Shown here in pieces: positions 8,353 to 17,900 of a stretch of DNA of 64,000 bases (position 1 is the first letter of the stretch; each line of letters starts with the position of its first letter). The notes under the pieces are model-generated. The model saw only the letters and a program-made list of their open reading frames with translations. It had not been told where the DNA came from and ran no database searches. Made by a program: the position numbers and the translations under genes. Origin of the DNA: Ktedonobacterales bacterium (GTDB lineage: Bacteria; Chloroflexota; Ktedonobacteria; Ktedonobacterales; DATBGS01); NCBI GenBank assembly GCA_036557285.1, contig DATBHW010000052.1, positions 62,001 to 126,000 on the forward strand. Reading direction: 5' to 3'.

Positions 8353-8712
8353 ATGCAAGCTTTCGAGCTTTCCCAGCTTCTCAGCGCCCATGATCGCGCC
8401 AGCGTTCGTTATACAGAGTTTCTGCGCCATCCCTCGCTCAGCATGGGCCTCTATTCGCTCCCCGCTGGCGCTGTTGATCCCCAGCAGCCCCACAGCGAAG
8501 ACGAAGTATATTATATTGCCAGCGGCCAGGGGTCTATCCGCGTGGATGGCGAAGATCGCGCGGTGCAGGTGGGGTCTGTCGTTTTTGTGGCGGCAAACGT
8601 GCCGCATCGCTTCCACAGCATCACCGAGGATTTGAGCATCCTGGTGTTCTTCGCGCCCGCCGAATACACCCTGGCTGCCAAAACCGGGGAACATCCGACC
8701 TCAACCTCTTGA
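8353..8712 (+). CDS. Cupin domain protein
   Basis: This 119-residue single-domain cupin has both motifs: the PHSEDEVYYIASGQGSIRVD block (motif 1, metal ligands His and Glu) and VFVAANVPHRFHSI (motif 2, His). The start is the ATG at 8353, 9 bases after GGAGG; the in-frame sequence before it runs into the MITE. Cupins of this size act as metal-binding enzymes or small-ligand sensors; the substrate is not apparent. The tRNA-Asn promoter overlaps its stop codon. Confidence 0.87.
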   Translation: MQAFELSQLLSAHDRASVRYTEFLRHPSLSMGLYSLPAGAVDPQQPHSEDEVYYIASGQGSIRVDGEDRAVQVGSVVFVAANVPHRFHSITEDLSILVFFAPAEYTLAAKTGEHPTSTS

Positions 8713-8738
8713 CGCGGGCTGCAATCACATAGTATACT
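8709..8738 (+). promoter_or_regulatory. tRNA-Asn promoter
   Basis: TTGACG (8709-8714), an 18-bp spacer and TATACT (8733-8738) give a start near 8745, about 29 bases before the mature tRNA. The -35 overlaps the stop codon of the cupin gene. Confidence 0.75.
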
Positions 8739-8773
8739 GTATGCGTTACCCCCAGACGGGGCCGTGAGCCTAT

Positions 8774-8848
8774 TCCTCGGTAGCTCAACGGTAGAGCAAC
8801 CGGCTGTTAACCGGTGGGTTACAGGTTCGAATCCTGTCCGAGGAGCCA
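8774..8848 (+). tRNA. tRNA-Asn (anticodon GTT)
   Basis: Acceptor arms TCCTCGG (8774-8780) and CCGAGGA (8838-8844) pair perfectly. The discriminator is G and CCA is encoded (8846-8848). The D arm contains AGCTC..GAGC. The anticodon stem ACCGG/CCGGT closes loop CTGTTAA with anticodon GTT at 8806-8808. The T arm has GGTTCGAATCC. All features are canonical. Confidence 0.97.
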
Positions 8849-8849
8849 A

Positions 8850-8882
8850 ATGCCTGAGAAGCCAGTTCTCAGGCATCTTTTT
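8850..8882 (+). terminator. Rho-independent terminator of tRNA-Asn
   Basis: A perfect 11-bp stem (8850-8860 with 8866-8876), a 5-base loop, then CTTTTT. It directly follows the tRNA CCA end. Confidence 0.93.
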
Positions 8883-8938
8883 CGCCTCAAGCGAACACAG
8901 TTGGCAAAGCAGGACAAAGAGCGCACACACCCATCCGT

Positions 8939-9385
8939 TCAGGCCGAGATCGGCTGGTGCAACAGGCGCTCTACTTGCCCAAGCCAGTGTTCGTAGGGTC
9001 GGAGCGACTGAAGCGCGGCGGGAAGCTGAAGCCCTGGACGCAGGTAAAGGAGTATCCCATCCTGGGCAACCTGATCCAGCAGGTCCGCTGGGAGATTACT
9101 GGCCTGGAGATCGGTTCGCAGGGGCGAGAACGGCCAGACATCATAAATGCTGCTAGCTTCGACGACGATAGCACTCGCCTGGCTTCGCTGCTCCCAATCG
9201 CATAGCAAGACAATCAGGTCAGCATCGCTGTCTCGATGCGGTTCCAGGCGCGCGGTGGACCCGTAGAGCACCAGGGCCGCAATGTTCGAGTCCGGGGCCT
9301 GGGCCAACTGAACCAGGCGCGTGATTTGCGCCAGCAATCCCGCATAGCCTCGCTGATAAAGCCGCCGCTGCTTTGGGTTGAGCAT
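8939..9385 (-). CDS. MNT-type minimal nucleotidyltransferase (antitoxin candidate)
   Basis: This 148-residue protein has the Pol-beta-superfamily signature LVLYGSTARLEPHRDSDADL: the GS motif followed by the D-x-D metal ligands (residues about 38-57). A third acidic residue is plausible further on. Such MNT proteins paired with HEPN proteins form HepT/MntA systems, in which MntA AMPylates and inactivates the HEPN ribonuclease. Here it lies 12 bp downstream of a HEPN-like gene on the same strand. Function in this pair is inferred from domain and context. Confidence 0.85.
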   Translation of the reverse strand: MLNPKQRRLYQRGYAGLLAQITRLVQLAQAPDSNIAALVLYGSTARLEPHRDSDADLIVLLCDWEQRSQASAIVVEASSIYDVWPFSPLRTDLQASNLPADLLDQVAQDGILLYLRPGLQLPAALQSLRPYEHWLGQVERLLHQPISA

Positions 9386-9397
9386 AGGAACTCCCTT

Positions 9398-9757
9398 CTA
9401 GGAGCGACAGGACACAGCCCACGCCTGAATACGCAGCAGCAAGGTTCTGGCCTGCTCCGCTTCCTGCTGATCGACGCCCCCACCATACAGCCCGCGATTA
9501 CGCAGTTCTTCCAGGTCTTGCCAGGCTTCGCGGATAGCGGGCGGCGCGTTAGCATCGCGCAAAACTGCCGGGTGTTTGCTATGTTTGTGTCCATAACGCT
9601 GCGGGTCGTGTCCAAGCCACTCCAGAGCGGCGCAAACATAATGATGGGCCGCTGCGTGACAGGCGCTGGCGATCATATCGCTGTCCTCGCCCACATCCAG
9701 CCGCTGCTGGCGAACAAGAAAGTGTTCGGCTTTACGGAAATGATCGCTGGCTTTCAT
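9398..9757 (-). CDS. HEPN domain protein (toxin candidate)
   Basis: A 119-residue all-helical protein with the pattern of HEPN proteins: KASDHFRKAEHFLVRQQ, then ASACHAAAHHYVCAALEWLG and a C-terminal LEELRNRGLYGGG. The R-x4-Y arrangement near the end resembles the HEPN branch with RxxADY. A classical R-x4-6-H motif is not obvious there, although RYGHKH occurs earlier. It precedes the MNT gene by 12 bp, the usual order of HEPN/MNT toxin-antitoxin loci. RNase activity is uncertain. Confidence 0.72.
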   Translation of the reverse strand: MKASDHFRKAEHFLVRQQRLDVGEDSDMIASACHAAAHHYVCAALEWLGHDPQRYGHKHSKHPAVLRDANAPPAIREAWQDLEELRNRGLYGGGVDQQEAEQARTLLLRIQAWAVSCRS

Positions 9758-9985
9758 CCCGGTCCCTCCTCAGACAGTATATCAGGCCAGCGGGGCAGGC
9801 TACAAGGGGCTTGATTACAAGATACATATCCCTTATCTCGATCTCGTCCTGGCGCTCTTCGTTTCAGGCTCAATAACATGATGCGCTGCGGCTTCTGGCA
9901 TGGCTCTTGCCGCGCAGATAGCAGATTCACCACCACTCAGCAGGACTTTGACGGCGCCAGCGCGCCCAAACCACAGGAGCAGGAC

Positions 9986-11338
9986 ATGAGTACATCAGGA
10001 CGCCCCAAAATCGTGATCCTGGGGGCAGGCTTCGCAGGCGTGTATGCTGCCCAAGAATTGGCGCGACTCCTGCCTCGCGCCGCAGATGGGGAGATTACCC
10101 TGATTGACGAGAATAATTTTTTCGTCTTCACCCCCATGCTCACAGAAGTCGCCGGAGGCCAGCTTGATACGCGCCATATCGTGATCGCCATTCGCCACTT
10201 TTCGCGCCGCATCAATTTCAAGCAGGGACGTGTCGAACACATTGATCTCCAGAACAAGCGCGTGACCATCGCTCTTGGCCGCGCGGAAGATGCCTTTCCT
10301 GATAGAGAGGAAACGCTGGAGGCCGATCACCTCGTCATGGCGCTGGGGTCGATCATCAACTATCATGGTATACCAGGGTTGCCCGAAAACTCCCTGACCA
10401 TCAAAAGCCTGGGCGATGCCGCCGCGATCCAGAACCGCGCGCTGGCCCTGCTGGAACGCGCCGACGAAGAGCCAGACCCGGACCTGCGGCAAGAACTGCT
10501 GACCTTTGTAGTTGGCGGCGGCGGCTTTTCCGGCGTCGAGACGATGGCCGCCCTGAATGATCTCGTCCGCGAAGTCGCGCAAAACTATCCGCGCATCATG
10601 CCCAGCGACATCCACACCATCCTCATCCACGCCGGTGATCGCCTGCTGCCAGAGCTTAATGAAAAACTGGCCGCTTATACACTCCAGAAGCTTGAGCAGC
10701 GCGGGGTTGAGGTCAGGTTACGCGCCTCCCTCAGCGGGGCAAGCAACGACTATGTGGAACTGAAGGGCGGCGAGCGCATCAAAACCCATCTGCTGATCTG
10801 GACAGGTGGCGTCGCTCCAAGTCCGGCAGTCAAAAACCTCGATTGCGAGCGCAGCCATCGCGGCGGCATCGTAACGGATGAGTGCTTCAGGATAGCAGGT
10901 CTTGCAGGCGCCTGGGCCATCGGCGATTGCGCCGATGTTCCCCAGCCTGGGAAGCAGCAGCCATATACTCCTACGGCGCAGAACGCCACACGCGAAGGAA
11001 AAATCCTCGCGCGCAATATTGTGGCGACGCTGCGTGGAGAAGCGCCCCAGCCATTTGTCTATCGGCCAATTGGCGAACTGGCGATAATCGGCAAGCGCAC
11101 TGGCGTGGCAAGCGTCTATGGCATGTGCTTTTCTGGCAAACTCGCCTGGATCATGTGGCGCACCATCTATCTCGTCAAGATGCCGCGCTTCAGAATGCGC
11201 CTGCGCGTCGCAGTTGATTGGACCGACGATCTCTTATTTGGCCGCGAGATTGCCGAACTCCCCGCAAAACCCAGCGTGCCTCCCTCGAAGCCGCCAGCGC
11301 CAGACCAGCCAACAAAGCGAGAACAGGTCGTCGCCTGA
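9986..11338 (+). CDS. ndh: Type II NADH dehydrogenase (NDH-2)
   Basis: A 450-residue FAD-dependent pyridine nucleotide-disulfide oxidoreductase family member. The first dinucleotide-binding motif is IVILGAGFAGVYAAQ near residue 8-22 (FAD), the second FVVGGGGFSGVETMA near 174-188 (NADH), and the third FAD contact AWAIGDCADVPQ near 310. The C-terminal region with YRPIGELAIIGKRTGVA and a hydrophobic/amphipathic end fits membrane-peripheral NDH-2, which passes electrons from NADH to quinone without proton pumping. The start at 9986 follows AGGAGCAGGAC. A Pro/Lys-rich tail of about 25 residues is unusual. Monocistronic here. Confidence 0.92.
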   Translation: MSTSGRPKIVILGAGFAGVYAAQELARLLPRAADGEITLIDENNFFVFTPMLTEVAGGQLDTRHIVIAIRHFSRRINFKQGRVEHIDLQNKRVTIALGRAEDAFPDREETLEADHLVMALGSIINYHGIPGLPENSLTIKSLGDAAAIQNRALALLERADEEPDPDLRQELLTFVVGGGGFSGVETMAALNDLVREVAQNYPRIMPSDIHTILIHAGDRLLPELNEKLAAYTLQKLEQRGVEVRLRASLSGASNDYVELKGGERIKTHLLIWTGGVAPSPAVKNLDCERSHRGGIVTDECFRIAGLAGAWAIGDCADVPQPGKQQPYTPTAQNATREGKILARNIVATLRGEAPQPFVYRPIGELAIIGKRTGVASVYGMCFSGKLAWIMWRTIYLVKMPRFRMRLRVAVDWTDDLLFGREIAELPAKPSVPPSKPPAPDQPTKREQVVA

Positions 11339-11500
11339 TGTTCCCGCAGCCCTTGCTCGCGTAGACCACCAAGAGCCAGCCGCGATCTTCTGTTGCCAGA
11401 TATGGTAAGATAATCATGAGCAGGGGAACACCCTCGATGCCAGAGATAGGAGGCGCAGCGAGGCTGTTTAAGAGCAGCGTGGGCTGCGGAGGAACAACGT

Positions 11501-12937
11501 ATGCAATCTCAAGACGACCAGCCGCCAGGCACAAACGACGCGACCCTGGTTGCTCCGCGCGCTCAGCAAGTTGCTGCCAGACTCATCCTGAGACGGGCCG
11601 ATGGGCAACTCAAAGAGTATGGGCTGGACAAAGACGAGATCACTATTGGCCGCCTGGCAACGAACGATGTAGCCTTGCCAGATGATCGCAGCGTCTCGCG
11701 CCGCCATGCCGTCATTCGGCGCAGCAACGTTGGCTATGTCATCGAAGACCAGCAAAGCAATAATGGCACCTACGTGGATGGGGAAAAGATTCTGTACCCG
11801 TTTGTGCTGCATAACGGCCAATCAATCAAGGTCGGCGGCAACGAACTTACCTTTACACTTGTCAGCGCGGCGCTGAGGCCAGCCGGGCCAGAGAGCCAAC
11901 CCCTAGCGCAGCCGCTGCAGCCCACCCCAGCGGCGCAGGAGTCGACGTTCAATCAACCGATCCCTCAGCCAGCCTTCAACGCGCCGCCGCAGCCGGACCT
12001 GTTTCCCCCGCCGCCACAACCGACGCCAGCAATGGACCAGCCACCACCGGGCTTCCCGCAAGCCCAGGCTGCGCCCGCTTTCCAGCAGCCGCCACCGGGA
12101 CAGCCCTTCCAACCTGCCGCGCCACAGTTCCAGCCCGCCGCACCCACGCCTGGTTTTCAAGCGCCGCCCGCGCCCGCCTCCGTAGGGACAGGGATGATTA
12201 CATGCCAGAGCTGTGGTCAGCCCACTATGGCAAACAAGGCGTTTTGTCTGAACTGCGGCGCGAACCTGGCCGCGCAGAGCGGCCCGGCGGCTCAGGCTCC
12301 TGGCGGTTCTTCCGGTTTCGGCGGCCCTACAGCCGCGCCCATGCCTGGACCTGCCCCCCAGCCCTGGCCTGCGCCCCCACAGGCACAGCCGCAGCCCTGG
12401 CCCCAACAGCCGGGACAGCCGCAGGCGCCTGGGCCACAGCCCTGGCCCCAACAGCCACAGCCACAGGCGTGGCCCGGCCAGCCTGGGCAGCCCGGCCCAT
12501 TTGGGCCAGCCCCCCAGCCATCTGCTCCGGCAGCAGGGCCGCTGGATGGAACCGTGTTTTTCTCCAAGGGGTTGCGCCCGCTGCAAACCACGGACATCAG
12601 AGTGCGGCTGGCAACCCAGTTTGTCGCCCCTGGCGGCTTGCAACCGGGCGCAACCATCACGGTGCGCATCTGGTCTGCCGCGCAGGATGCCTTCTACTTC
12701 GGCGGACCAGGCATCACCCTGCGCGTCCCCGCGCCGGGCGGGGTGGAGGAAGGCGCCCTGCAAATCACGCCGCTGCGCCCAACGGCCCCAGGAGCCACCG
12801 ACCAGTTGCTCTTCATGGTCGTTGACGCAGCGAGCGGCCAGCCGCTGCATCCCACGCCGGTCCCGGCGGAGGTCGTCATTTCCTATCAGCCTGCGCCACC
12901 ATTTGACGGGCCGGGTTCCTTGCGCCTGCCCATCTAA
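11501..12937 (+). CDS. FHA domain protein with zinc ribbon and Pro/Gln-rich linker
   Basis: 478 residues in four parts. An FHA domain covers residues 25-110 (ITIGRLATNDVALPD, SVSRRHAVI, SNNGTYVDG), with the phosphothreonine-binding Arg, Ser-Arg-His and Asn residues conserved. A Pro/Gln/Ala-rich linker follows (about 125-228). A double-CxxC zinc ribbon comes next (ITCQSCGQP...FCLNCGANL, about 229-252), then a second Pro/Gln stretch. The C-terminal domain (345-478) is beta-rich and unrecognised. FHA domains bind phosphothreonine proteins made by Ser/Thr kinases; no kinase gene is present here. GGAGG lies 8 bases before the ATG. No membrane segment is seen, so it is probably cytoplasmic. Confidence 0.85.
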   Translation: MQSQDDQPPGTNDATLVAPRAQQVAARLILRRADGQLKEYGLDKDEITIGRLATNDVALPDDRSVSRRHAVIRRSNVGYVIEDQQSNNGTYVDGEKILYPFVLHNGQSIKVGGNELTFTLVSAALRPAGPESQPLAQPLQPTPAAQESTFNQPIPQPAFNAPPQPDLFPPPPQPTPAMDQPPPGFPQAQAAPAFQQPPPGQPFQPAAPQFQPAAPTPGFQAPPAPASVGTGMITCQSCGQPTMANKAFCLNCGANLAAQSGPAAQAPGGSSGFGGPTAAPMPGPAPQPWPAPPQAQPQPWPQQPGQPQAPGPQPWPQQPQPQAWPGQPGQPGPFGPAPQPSAPAAGPLDGTVFFSKGLRPLQTTDIRVRLATQFVAPGGLQPGATITVRIWSAAQDAFYFGGPGITLRVPAPGGVEEGALQITPLRPTAPGATDQLLFMVVDAASGQPLHPTPVPAEVVISYQPAPPFDGPGSLRLPI

Positions 12938-12951
12938 GCGAGAGAGATGAA

Positions 12952-12981
12952 CAGCGGCCTGGCTGATCAGCCAGGCCGCTG
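12952..12981. terminator. Perfect 30-bp palindrome between convergent genes
   Basis: The 30-bp sequence from 12952 to 12981 is its own reverse complement (centre GATC). It separates the stop codons of the FHA gene and the S53 protease gene, so it is placed as a bidirectional terminator. No U-run follows on either side. Confidence 0.6.
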
Positions 12982-13007
12982 CTGGTTATAAGCGATCCCT
13001 CAAAAGA

Positions 13008-14243
13008 TCAGAATCCGCCAGTGCCGTTAGGCGTGCCGAGGCCCGTCGGGCCATCCCAGCCAACCCCGGCGGTACAAAGGACTCGGTTGCGGCGGCTGCA
13101 ATTCCCGTTGCTGCCGCTGGTGACATCAAAGAAGCTGCTCGCGTGGCTATAGGCAAAGGAAGCGTTGTTAATGATGCTCCCATTGCCGGCCAGCCCATAG
13201 AAACTGGCGATGATCGGAGCAGCCACGCTGGTGCCACCAAAGACCAGCCAGCCGCCGACGCCGAACGTGTCATACACATCCACACCGGTATTGGGATCGG
13301 CAACCGCCGACACATCGGCAACCGCCCGCCGCGCGCAATTGCCGGTCAGCCCATTCTGCCAGGTCGGCTTTGGCACATAGCGGCTGCAACCACTGCCCGC
13401 GCCGCTCCAAACCGTCTCAGTCCAGCCCCGGCTATTGCTGGCGTGAACCAGATGGGTACCACCAACAGCCGTCACATAACGCGATGCCGCCGGGAACTCC
13501 ACGCCAAAGCCGCTGTCCCCGGAACTTACTGTCACAGGAATACCCGGATGATTGTAGTGAGACTCAAAGGAGGTTTCGCCGTTAAACTCGCCACCACCAT
13601 AGCTGTTGCTGATTGCAGTGGCGCCGTGGCTGGCGGCTGTATCAACTGCCGCTGCAAGATTGTTAAAGCTGTTAGAATTGGCCTCCACGAGCATGATATG
13701 GCAATTGGGGCAGATGGCGCTGACCATATCGAGGTCGAGTGAGATTTCTTCGGCCCAGCCAACATTCGTTGCAGGATAGGGGCCTTGATTGCCGCTCTGA
13801 TTGAGCTTGCGGAAGCACCCATTGGCGGTCGTGCAGGCTGGCAGACCAAACTGCGCGCGATAGACCGCCAGATCAGACTCGGCGTTGGGATCATCAAAGG
13901 CATCAACAATGGCTATCGTCTGGCCGCTGCCAGCCGTTGAATTGACGACGTTGTACGCAGACTGGAGATCGCAGGGGGTATAACCACTAGACGGGTTGGC
14001 GCAACTGGTAACGTTAGGCGAGACGGCCAGGCTCTGGACGGCGCTGCTGCCACCATGTCGTTGGATAGCAAAGCAGCGGGCAAAGCCTCGTGCGGCGCTG
14101 CCGCAGGCGTTGGTAAACGTGGCGGGCGAAGCTGCGCTAGCAGGCGCAGCACTCGCTACCCCCGCGAAGGCCACTGTCAGCGCCAGAGCACTGACGAGCG
14201 CGAACGCGCTGGAGAGCGAGAGGACACGTTTCAGTAGTCGCAT
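13008..14243 (-). CDS. Secreted S53 (sedolisin) family serine-carboxyl protease
   Basis: 411 residues. The start at 14243 gives a clear Sec signal: KR, a hydrophobic stretch, then an Ala-rich cleavage region. AGGAGG lies about 12 bases upstream. Catalytic residues of the sedolisin fold are visible: Glu166 and Asp170 in EEISLDLD, the oxyanion Asp243 in SSGDSGFG, and Ser339 in FGGTSVAAP. A C-terminal calcium-site-like GWDGPTGLGTP is present. Sedolisins work at acid pH. Only about 65 residues lie between signal and catalytic domain, so the usual 170-residue activation propeptide is absent. Six or more cysteines suggest disulfides. Confidence 0.9.
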   Translation of the reverse strand: MRLLKRVLSLSSAFALVSALALTVAFAGVASAAPASAASPATFTNACGSAARGFARCFAIQRHGGSSAVQSLAVSPNVTSCANPSSGYTPCDLQSAYNVVNSTAGSGQTIAIVDAFDDPNAESDLAVYRAQFGLPACTTANGCFRKLNQSGNQGPYPATNVGWAEEISLDLDMVSAICPNCHIMLVEANSNSFNNLAAAVDTAASHGATAISNSYGGGEFNGETSFESHYNHPGIPVTVSSGDSGFGVEFPAASRYVTAVGGTHLVHASNSRGWTETVWSGAGSGCSRYVPKPTWQNGLTGNCARRAVADVSAVADPNTGVDVYDTFGVGGWLVFGGTSVAAPIIASFYGLAGNGSIINNASFAYSHASSFFDVTSGSNGNCSRRNRVLCTAGVGWDGPTGLGTPNGTGGF

Positions 14244-14608
14244 GTGTGCCGATTTCCTCCTGCTGTGTGTAAGCAAGCCCTCCACCAATGGAGAGCCATG
14301 CCCAGGCAAAACCACACCTCCGGCCTTGCATCGTGGCCGGAAGAAACCTGGCAGCGCAACCGTCCGAGAGGTTCAGACGATATTGTCCTATCTCCAGATG
14401 GTTCTATGTTGAGATGGTCGTATGACCACCAGCGATAATTCTGGCCCGGTTTGTGGTAACGGAGGAAATTGACAATCGCCTGGTTATGAACAGCGCAAGA
14501 GAGGCACATCCATGATACTGAGCACCATTCCGTTCAAGGGGTCCGAAGGAGAGGTCCAGAGAAAGCATACCATGCGAAGGGCGTGGTGTCAAGCCTGGGG
14601 CGATGAAA

Positions 14609-14817
14609 AGTTCTGCCAAAAAGCGGGGGCCACCTTGCAGCGCCGCCGTCCCGGCGGCAGGGGGCTGCGGGGCGGTGTACCTGTAGCGCCGCCGTCCCGG
14701 CGGCCAGCGTTGGCCTGCTGGCGCCGTGGCCCGGAGGGCGAACGCTCGCCCTGGCGCAGCGTTGAGCCGCCGGGACGGCGGCGCTACAGGCGCCAGCCCC
14801 CGATAGGTGGTGGAACC
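14609..14817. mobile_element. MITE copy B (perfect 9-bp target duplication)
   Basis: A 209-bp element starting AGTTCTGCCA and ending GGTGGTGGAACC. Its interior carries the family palindrome, and the left side has an extra copy of the GCGCCGCCGTCCCGGCGGC arm. GCGATGAAA occurs at 14600-14608 and again at 14818-14826, a perfect 9-bp duplication. It lies upstream of the clpB promoter, in inverted internal orientation relative to copy A. Confidence 0.92.
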
Positions 14818-14853
14818 GCGATGAAAAATCACAGCGAGGTGGGCATGACGAAC

Positions 14854-14908
14854 TTTGATAGCACTCATATCAAATTATCTTGCATGAATCCTATCAGAGT
14901 GTTATAAT
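14854..14908 (+). promoter_or_regulatory. clpB promoter with upstream inverted-repeat operator
   Basis: TTGCAT (14880-14885), a 17-bp spacer and a perfect TATAAT (14903-14908) form a strong vegetative promoter. Just upstream, TTTGATA (14854-14860) and TATCAAA (14868-14874) form a perfect inverted repeat with a 7-base spacer, the layout of a dimeric repressor or activator site. The spacing resembles HAIR-type (7-N7-7) sites but the sequence differs. TTGCATG occurs twice, at the -35 and just after the -10. Confidence 0.72.
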
Positions 14909-14995
14909 TGCATGCAAAGAGCGCACACCCGCGCGCTCCCGAATACCGTACCGCCTATCAACTTGCACGCACCCTCAGCAGGAGGAGGAACGCCA

Positions 14996-17632
14996 ATGGC
15001 GATGAAGATAGATCGCTTCACCGAGAAAGCCCGCGACGCGCTGGGCCGGGCACAAGAGATCGCCCAGGAACACAACCATCCCCAGGTAGACGCCGAGCAT
15101 CTACTCTCTGCCCTGCTGGAGCAGGATGGCGGCATTGTCCCCGAAATTATTACTAAAATTGGCGGCGTTCCCTCGCTGCTGCGCAGCCAGGTCAACGCGG
15201 AACTAGATCGCCTCCCTAAAGTCTACGGTGGATTGGAGCCAACGGTTGCATCGCGGCTGCGCCTGACGATTGAGGACGCCTGGAAGCAGGCCGAGCATTA
15301 CAAAGACGAATACCTCAGCACCGAGCATCTGCTGCTGGCCCTGGAAGGGCTGCGCGACGGTGTTGCGCCGCGCCTGCTGCGGTCGGCAGGCGCAACACCT
15401 GACGCCACCCGCAAGGCGCTTTCTCAGATGCGCGGCTCGCAGCGAGTCACCGATACCAACCCTGAAGGCAAATATCAGGCGCTGGAAAAGTATGGCCGCG
15501 ATCTCACCGCGCAGGCCGAACAGGGCAAGCTCGACCCGGTGATTGGCCGCGATGAAGAGATTCGCCGCGTCATTCAAGTGCTGAGCCGCCGCACCAAAAA
15601 TAACCCCGTGTTGATCGGCGAGCCGGGCGTTGGAAAAACGGCTATCGCCGAAGGACTGGCAAACCGCATCGTCAATAAAGACGTGCCCACGACGCTGATC
15701 GATCACCGCGTCGTCGCGCTGGACCTGGGCGCGCTGATCGCCGGAGCCAAGTTCCGGGGCGAATTCGAAGATCGCCTGAAAGCTGTCTTACAAGAGGTCA
15801 CGTCTTCCAACGGCCAGATCATCCTCTTCATTGATGAACTACATACCGTCGTCGGGGCGGGCGCAGCCGAAGGCGCGATGGATGCCTCCAACATGCTCAA
15901 GCCGATGTTGGCGCGCGGCGAACTGCACTGCATCGGCGCAACGACCCTGGACGAATATCGCAAGTACATCGAGAAGGACGCCGCCCTGGAACGGCGCTTT
16001 CAGCCGGTGATGGTTGGTGAGCCAACCGTCGAAGAAACGCTGGAGATTCTGCGCGGCCTGCGCATCAAATACGAGGTACATCACGGCATCCGCATCACCG
16101 ATGAAGCCCTGGTGGCCGCCGCCGAACTCTCGCACCGCTACATCACTGATCGCTTTTTGCCGGATAAAGCCATCGATCTGGTGGACGAAGCCGCCAGCCG
16201 TCTGCGCGTGACGCTGGACAGCAAGCCCGTCGAACTGGCCGATGTCGAGCGCAAGATCGGCCTGCTGGTGGGCGAGCAGCAAGAACTGCGGCAGAAAGAC
16301 GACCCCGCCAGCTTGGAGCGTCTGGCGCGCGTTGATCACGAACTGGCAAGTCTGCGCGAACAGCAGCGCGCCATTCAGATGCACCTGGAGAGCGAGCAGG
16401 AGCCAATTGCCCGCATTCGCGCCCTGAACGAACAGCTAGATCAGGCGCAGATCGATCTGGAGCGCGCCTTCCGCTCGGCACAGGAACGCAATACCTCCGA
16501 CGCCTGGGCGGCGCACCTGGAGAAGAAGAAGGCCGTCGCCGATCTGGAGCGCCAGCTTGAGGAAGCCAAGGCGCGCCTGGACGAGCTTCAGCAGAGTCGG
16601 CGCATGCTCAAAGAGGAAGTGACCGCCGAAGACATCGCCGAGATCGTCGCTCGCTGGACCGGCATCCCCGTCACCCGCATGATGGAAAGCGAGGTACAGA
16701 AGCTGCTCAACATGGAGGAGCGCATCCGGCAGCGCGTTGTCGGCCAGGACGAGGCGATTGCCATCGTCTCGGATGCAGTGCGGCGCTCGCGGGCGGGCCT
16801 GCAAGACCCGAATCGCCCGCTGGGCAGCTTCATCTTCCTGGGGCCAACCGGCGTCGGCAAGACCGAACTGGCGCGCGCCCTGGCAGAGTTCCTGTTCGAT
16901 GACGAGCAGGCGATGGTGCGCATTGATATGTCCGAGTACATGGAGAAGCACACCGTCAGCCGTCTGATCGGCGCGCCCCCCGGCTACGTCGGCTACGACG
17001 AGGGCGGCCAGTTGACCGAGGCGGTGCGCCGCCGACCCTACAGCGTCGTCCTCTTTGACGAGATCGAGAAGGCCCACGCCGATGTCATTAACGTCTTGCT
17101 GCAACTGCTGGATGATGGCCGCCTGACCGATGGACACGGGCGCACCGTGGACTTCAAGAACACGGTGGTCATCATGACGAGCAACCTGGGCAATCAGTGG
17201 CTCCATGAACTGGACGGCCTGACCGACGACGAGCTTGCCAAAGAGACACGCGAGCGCCTGCACGAATACTTCCGGCCAGAGTTCATCAATCGTATTGACG
17301 AGATTATCGTCTTCCAGGCATTGGGGCAGGAGCAGATCAAGCAGATCGTCGAGATACAGACGCGCAGCCTGCAAAAGCGGCTGGCGGATCGCAAGATTAC
17401 GCTGGAACTGAGCGACGCCGCCAAAGACCTGGTGGCCCGCGAAGGCTACGATCCCGTCTTTGGAGCGCGCCCGCTCAAGCGAGCGATTCAGCGCGAGATC
17501 GAAAATCCGCTCTCGAAGCTGCTGCTTCAGGGCGCGTTCAGCGACGGCGATACCATTGTCGTTGATGTCGCGCCGCTCGGCAACGGCCTGGCCTTCGAGC
17601 GCAAGACACCCGCCGGAGTCCAGAGCGCCTAG
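14996..17632 (+). CDS. clpB: ClpB protein disaggregase
   Basis: 878 residues with the complete ClpB layout: N-terminal double Clp-N repeat ([17 protein letters not shown], residues 1-145), the first AAA+ domain with Walker [14 protein letters not shown] near 208 and [16 protein letters not shown], the coiled-coil middle domain (about 410-520, rich in heptads) and the second AAA+ with [13 protein letters not shown] near 617 and [17 protein letters not shown]. It threads aggregated proteins with DnaK help; ClpP-binding loops are not expected. Start at 14996 after an AGGAGGAGG site; upstream in-frame codons precede this site. Monocistronic, closed by a palindrome. Confidence 0.97.
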   Translation: MAMKIDRFTEKARDALGRAQEIAQEHNHPQVDAEHLLSALLEQDGGIVPEIITKIGGVPSLLRSQVNAELDRLPKVYGGLEPTVASRLRLTIEDAWKQAEHYKDEYLSTEHLLLALEGLRDGVAPRLLRSAGATPDATRKALSQMRGSQRVTDTNPEGKYQALEKYGRDLTAQAEQGKLDPVIGRDEEIRRVIQVLSRRTKNNPVLIGEPGVGKTAIAEGLANRIVNKDVPTTLIDHRVVALDLGALIAGAKFRGEFEDRLKAVLQEVTSSNGQIILFIDELHTVVGAGAAEGAMDASNMLKPMLARGELHCIGATTLDEYRKYIEKDAALERRFQPVMVGEPTVEETLEILRGLRIKYEVHHGIRITDEALVAAAELSHRYITDRFLPDKAIDLVDEAASRLRVTLDSKPVELADVERKIGLLVGEQQELRQKDDPASLERLARVDHELASLREQQRAIQMHLESEQEPIARIRALNEQLDQAQIDLERAFRSAQERNTSDAWAAHLEKKKAVADLERQLEEAKARLDELQQSRRMLKEEVTAEDIAEIVARWTGIPVTRMMESEVQKLLNMEERIRQRVVGQDEAIAIVSDAVRRSRAGLQDPNRPLGSFIFLGPTGVGKTELARALAEFLFDDEQAMVRIDMSEYMEKHTVSRLIGAPPGYVGYDEGGQLTEAVRRRPYSVVLFDEIEKAHADVINVLLQLLDDGRLTDGHGRTVDFKNTVVIMTSNLGNQWLHELDGLTDDELAKETRERLHEYFRPEFINRIDEIIVFQALGQEQIKQIVEIQTRSLQKRLADRKITLELSDAAKDLVAREGYDPVFGARPLKRAIQREIENPLSKLLLQGAFSDGDTIVVDVAPLGNGLAFERKTPAGVQSA

Positions 17633-17638
17633 CGCCCC

Positions 17639-17680
17639 GTCAGGAGGATGGGCAGCGCATGCGCTGCCCATCCTCCTGAC
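17639..17680. terminator. Perfect 42-bp palindrome after clpB
   Basis: The segment 17639-17680 is a perfect inverted repeat (arms GTCAGGAGGATGGGCAGCGC and its complement) beginning 7 bases after the clpB stop. A very stable hairpin would form in the 3' end of the mRNA. There is no U-tract. Confidence 0.75.
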
Positions 17681-17900
17681 ACTCACAGTAACGTTCTCTG
17701 GCGTCTCTATTCCCCAAAAGTACTACTTTCCCTTGTTGAGATGCCGCGCCTGTGCTACCCTGGTGCTGCCAGGAGGACAGGAGAGGGCAGGCAACCCCCA
17801 TCATCTCCACGCTCCCCGGAGCGCGTCCGCCTGCGCCGGGCCTTCGTAGATTCAACCGCATTGCGATACAGCAAGCCTATACAGCATCGGAACCTGGCTC

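Noticed and set aside
11903-12850. 315-residue minus-strand frame opposite the FHA gene
   Set aside because: Arises from the Pro/Gln/Ala-rich linker; the plus-strand protein has clear FHA and zinc-ribbon motifs.
14859-14904. CIRCE-like arms TAGCACTC and GAGTGTTA before clpB
   Set aside because: The spacer is 30 bp, whereas CIRCE has 9, and the outer sequence does not match. The 7-N7-7 repeat nearby is a better operator candidate.
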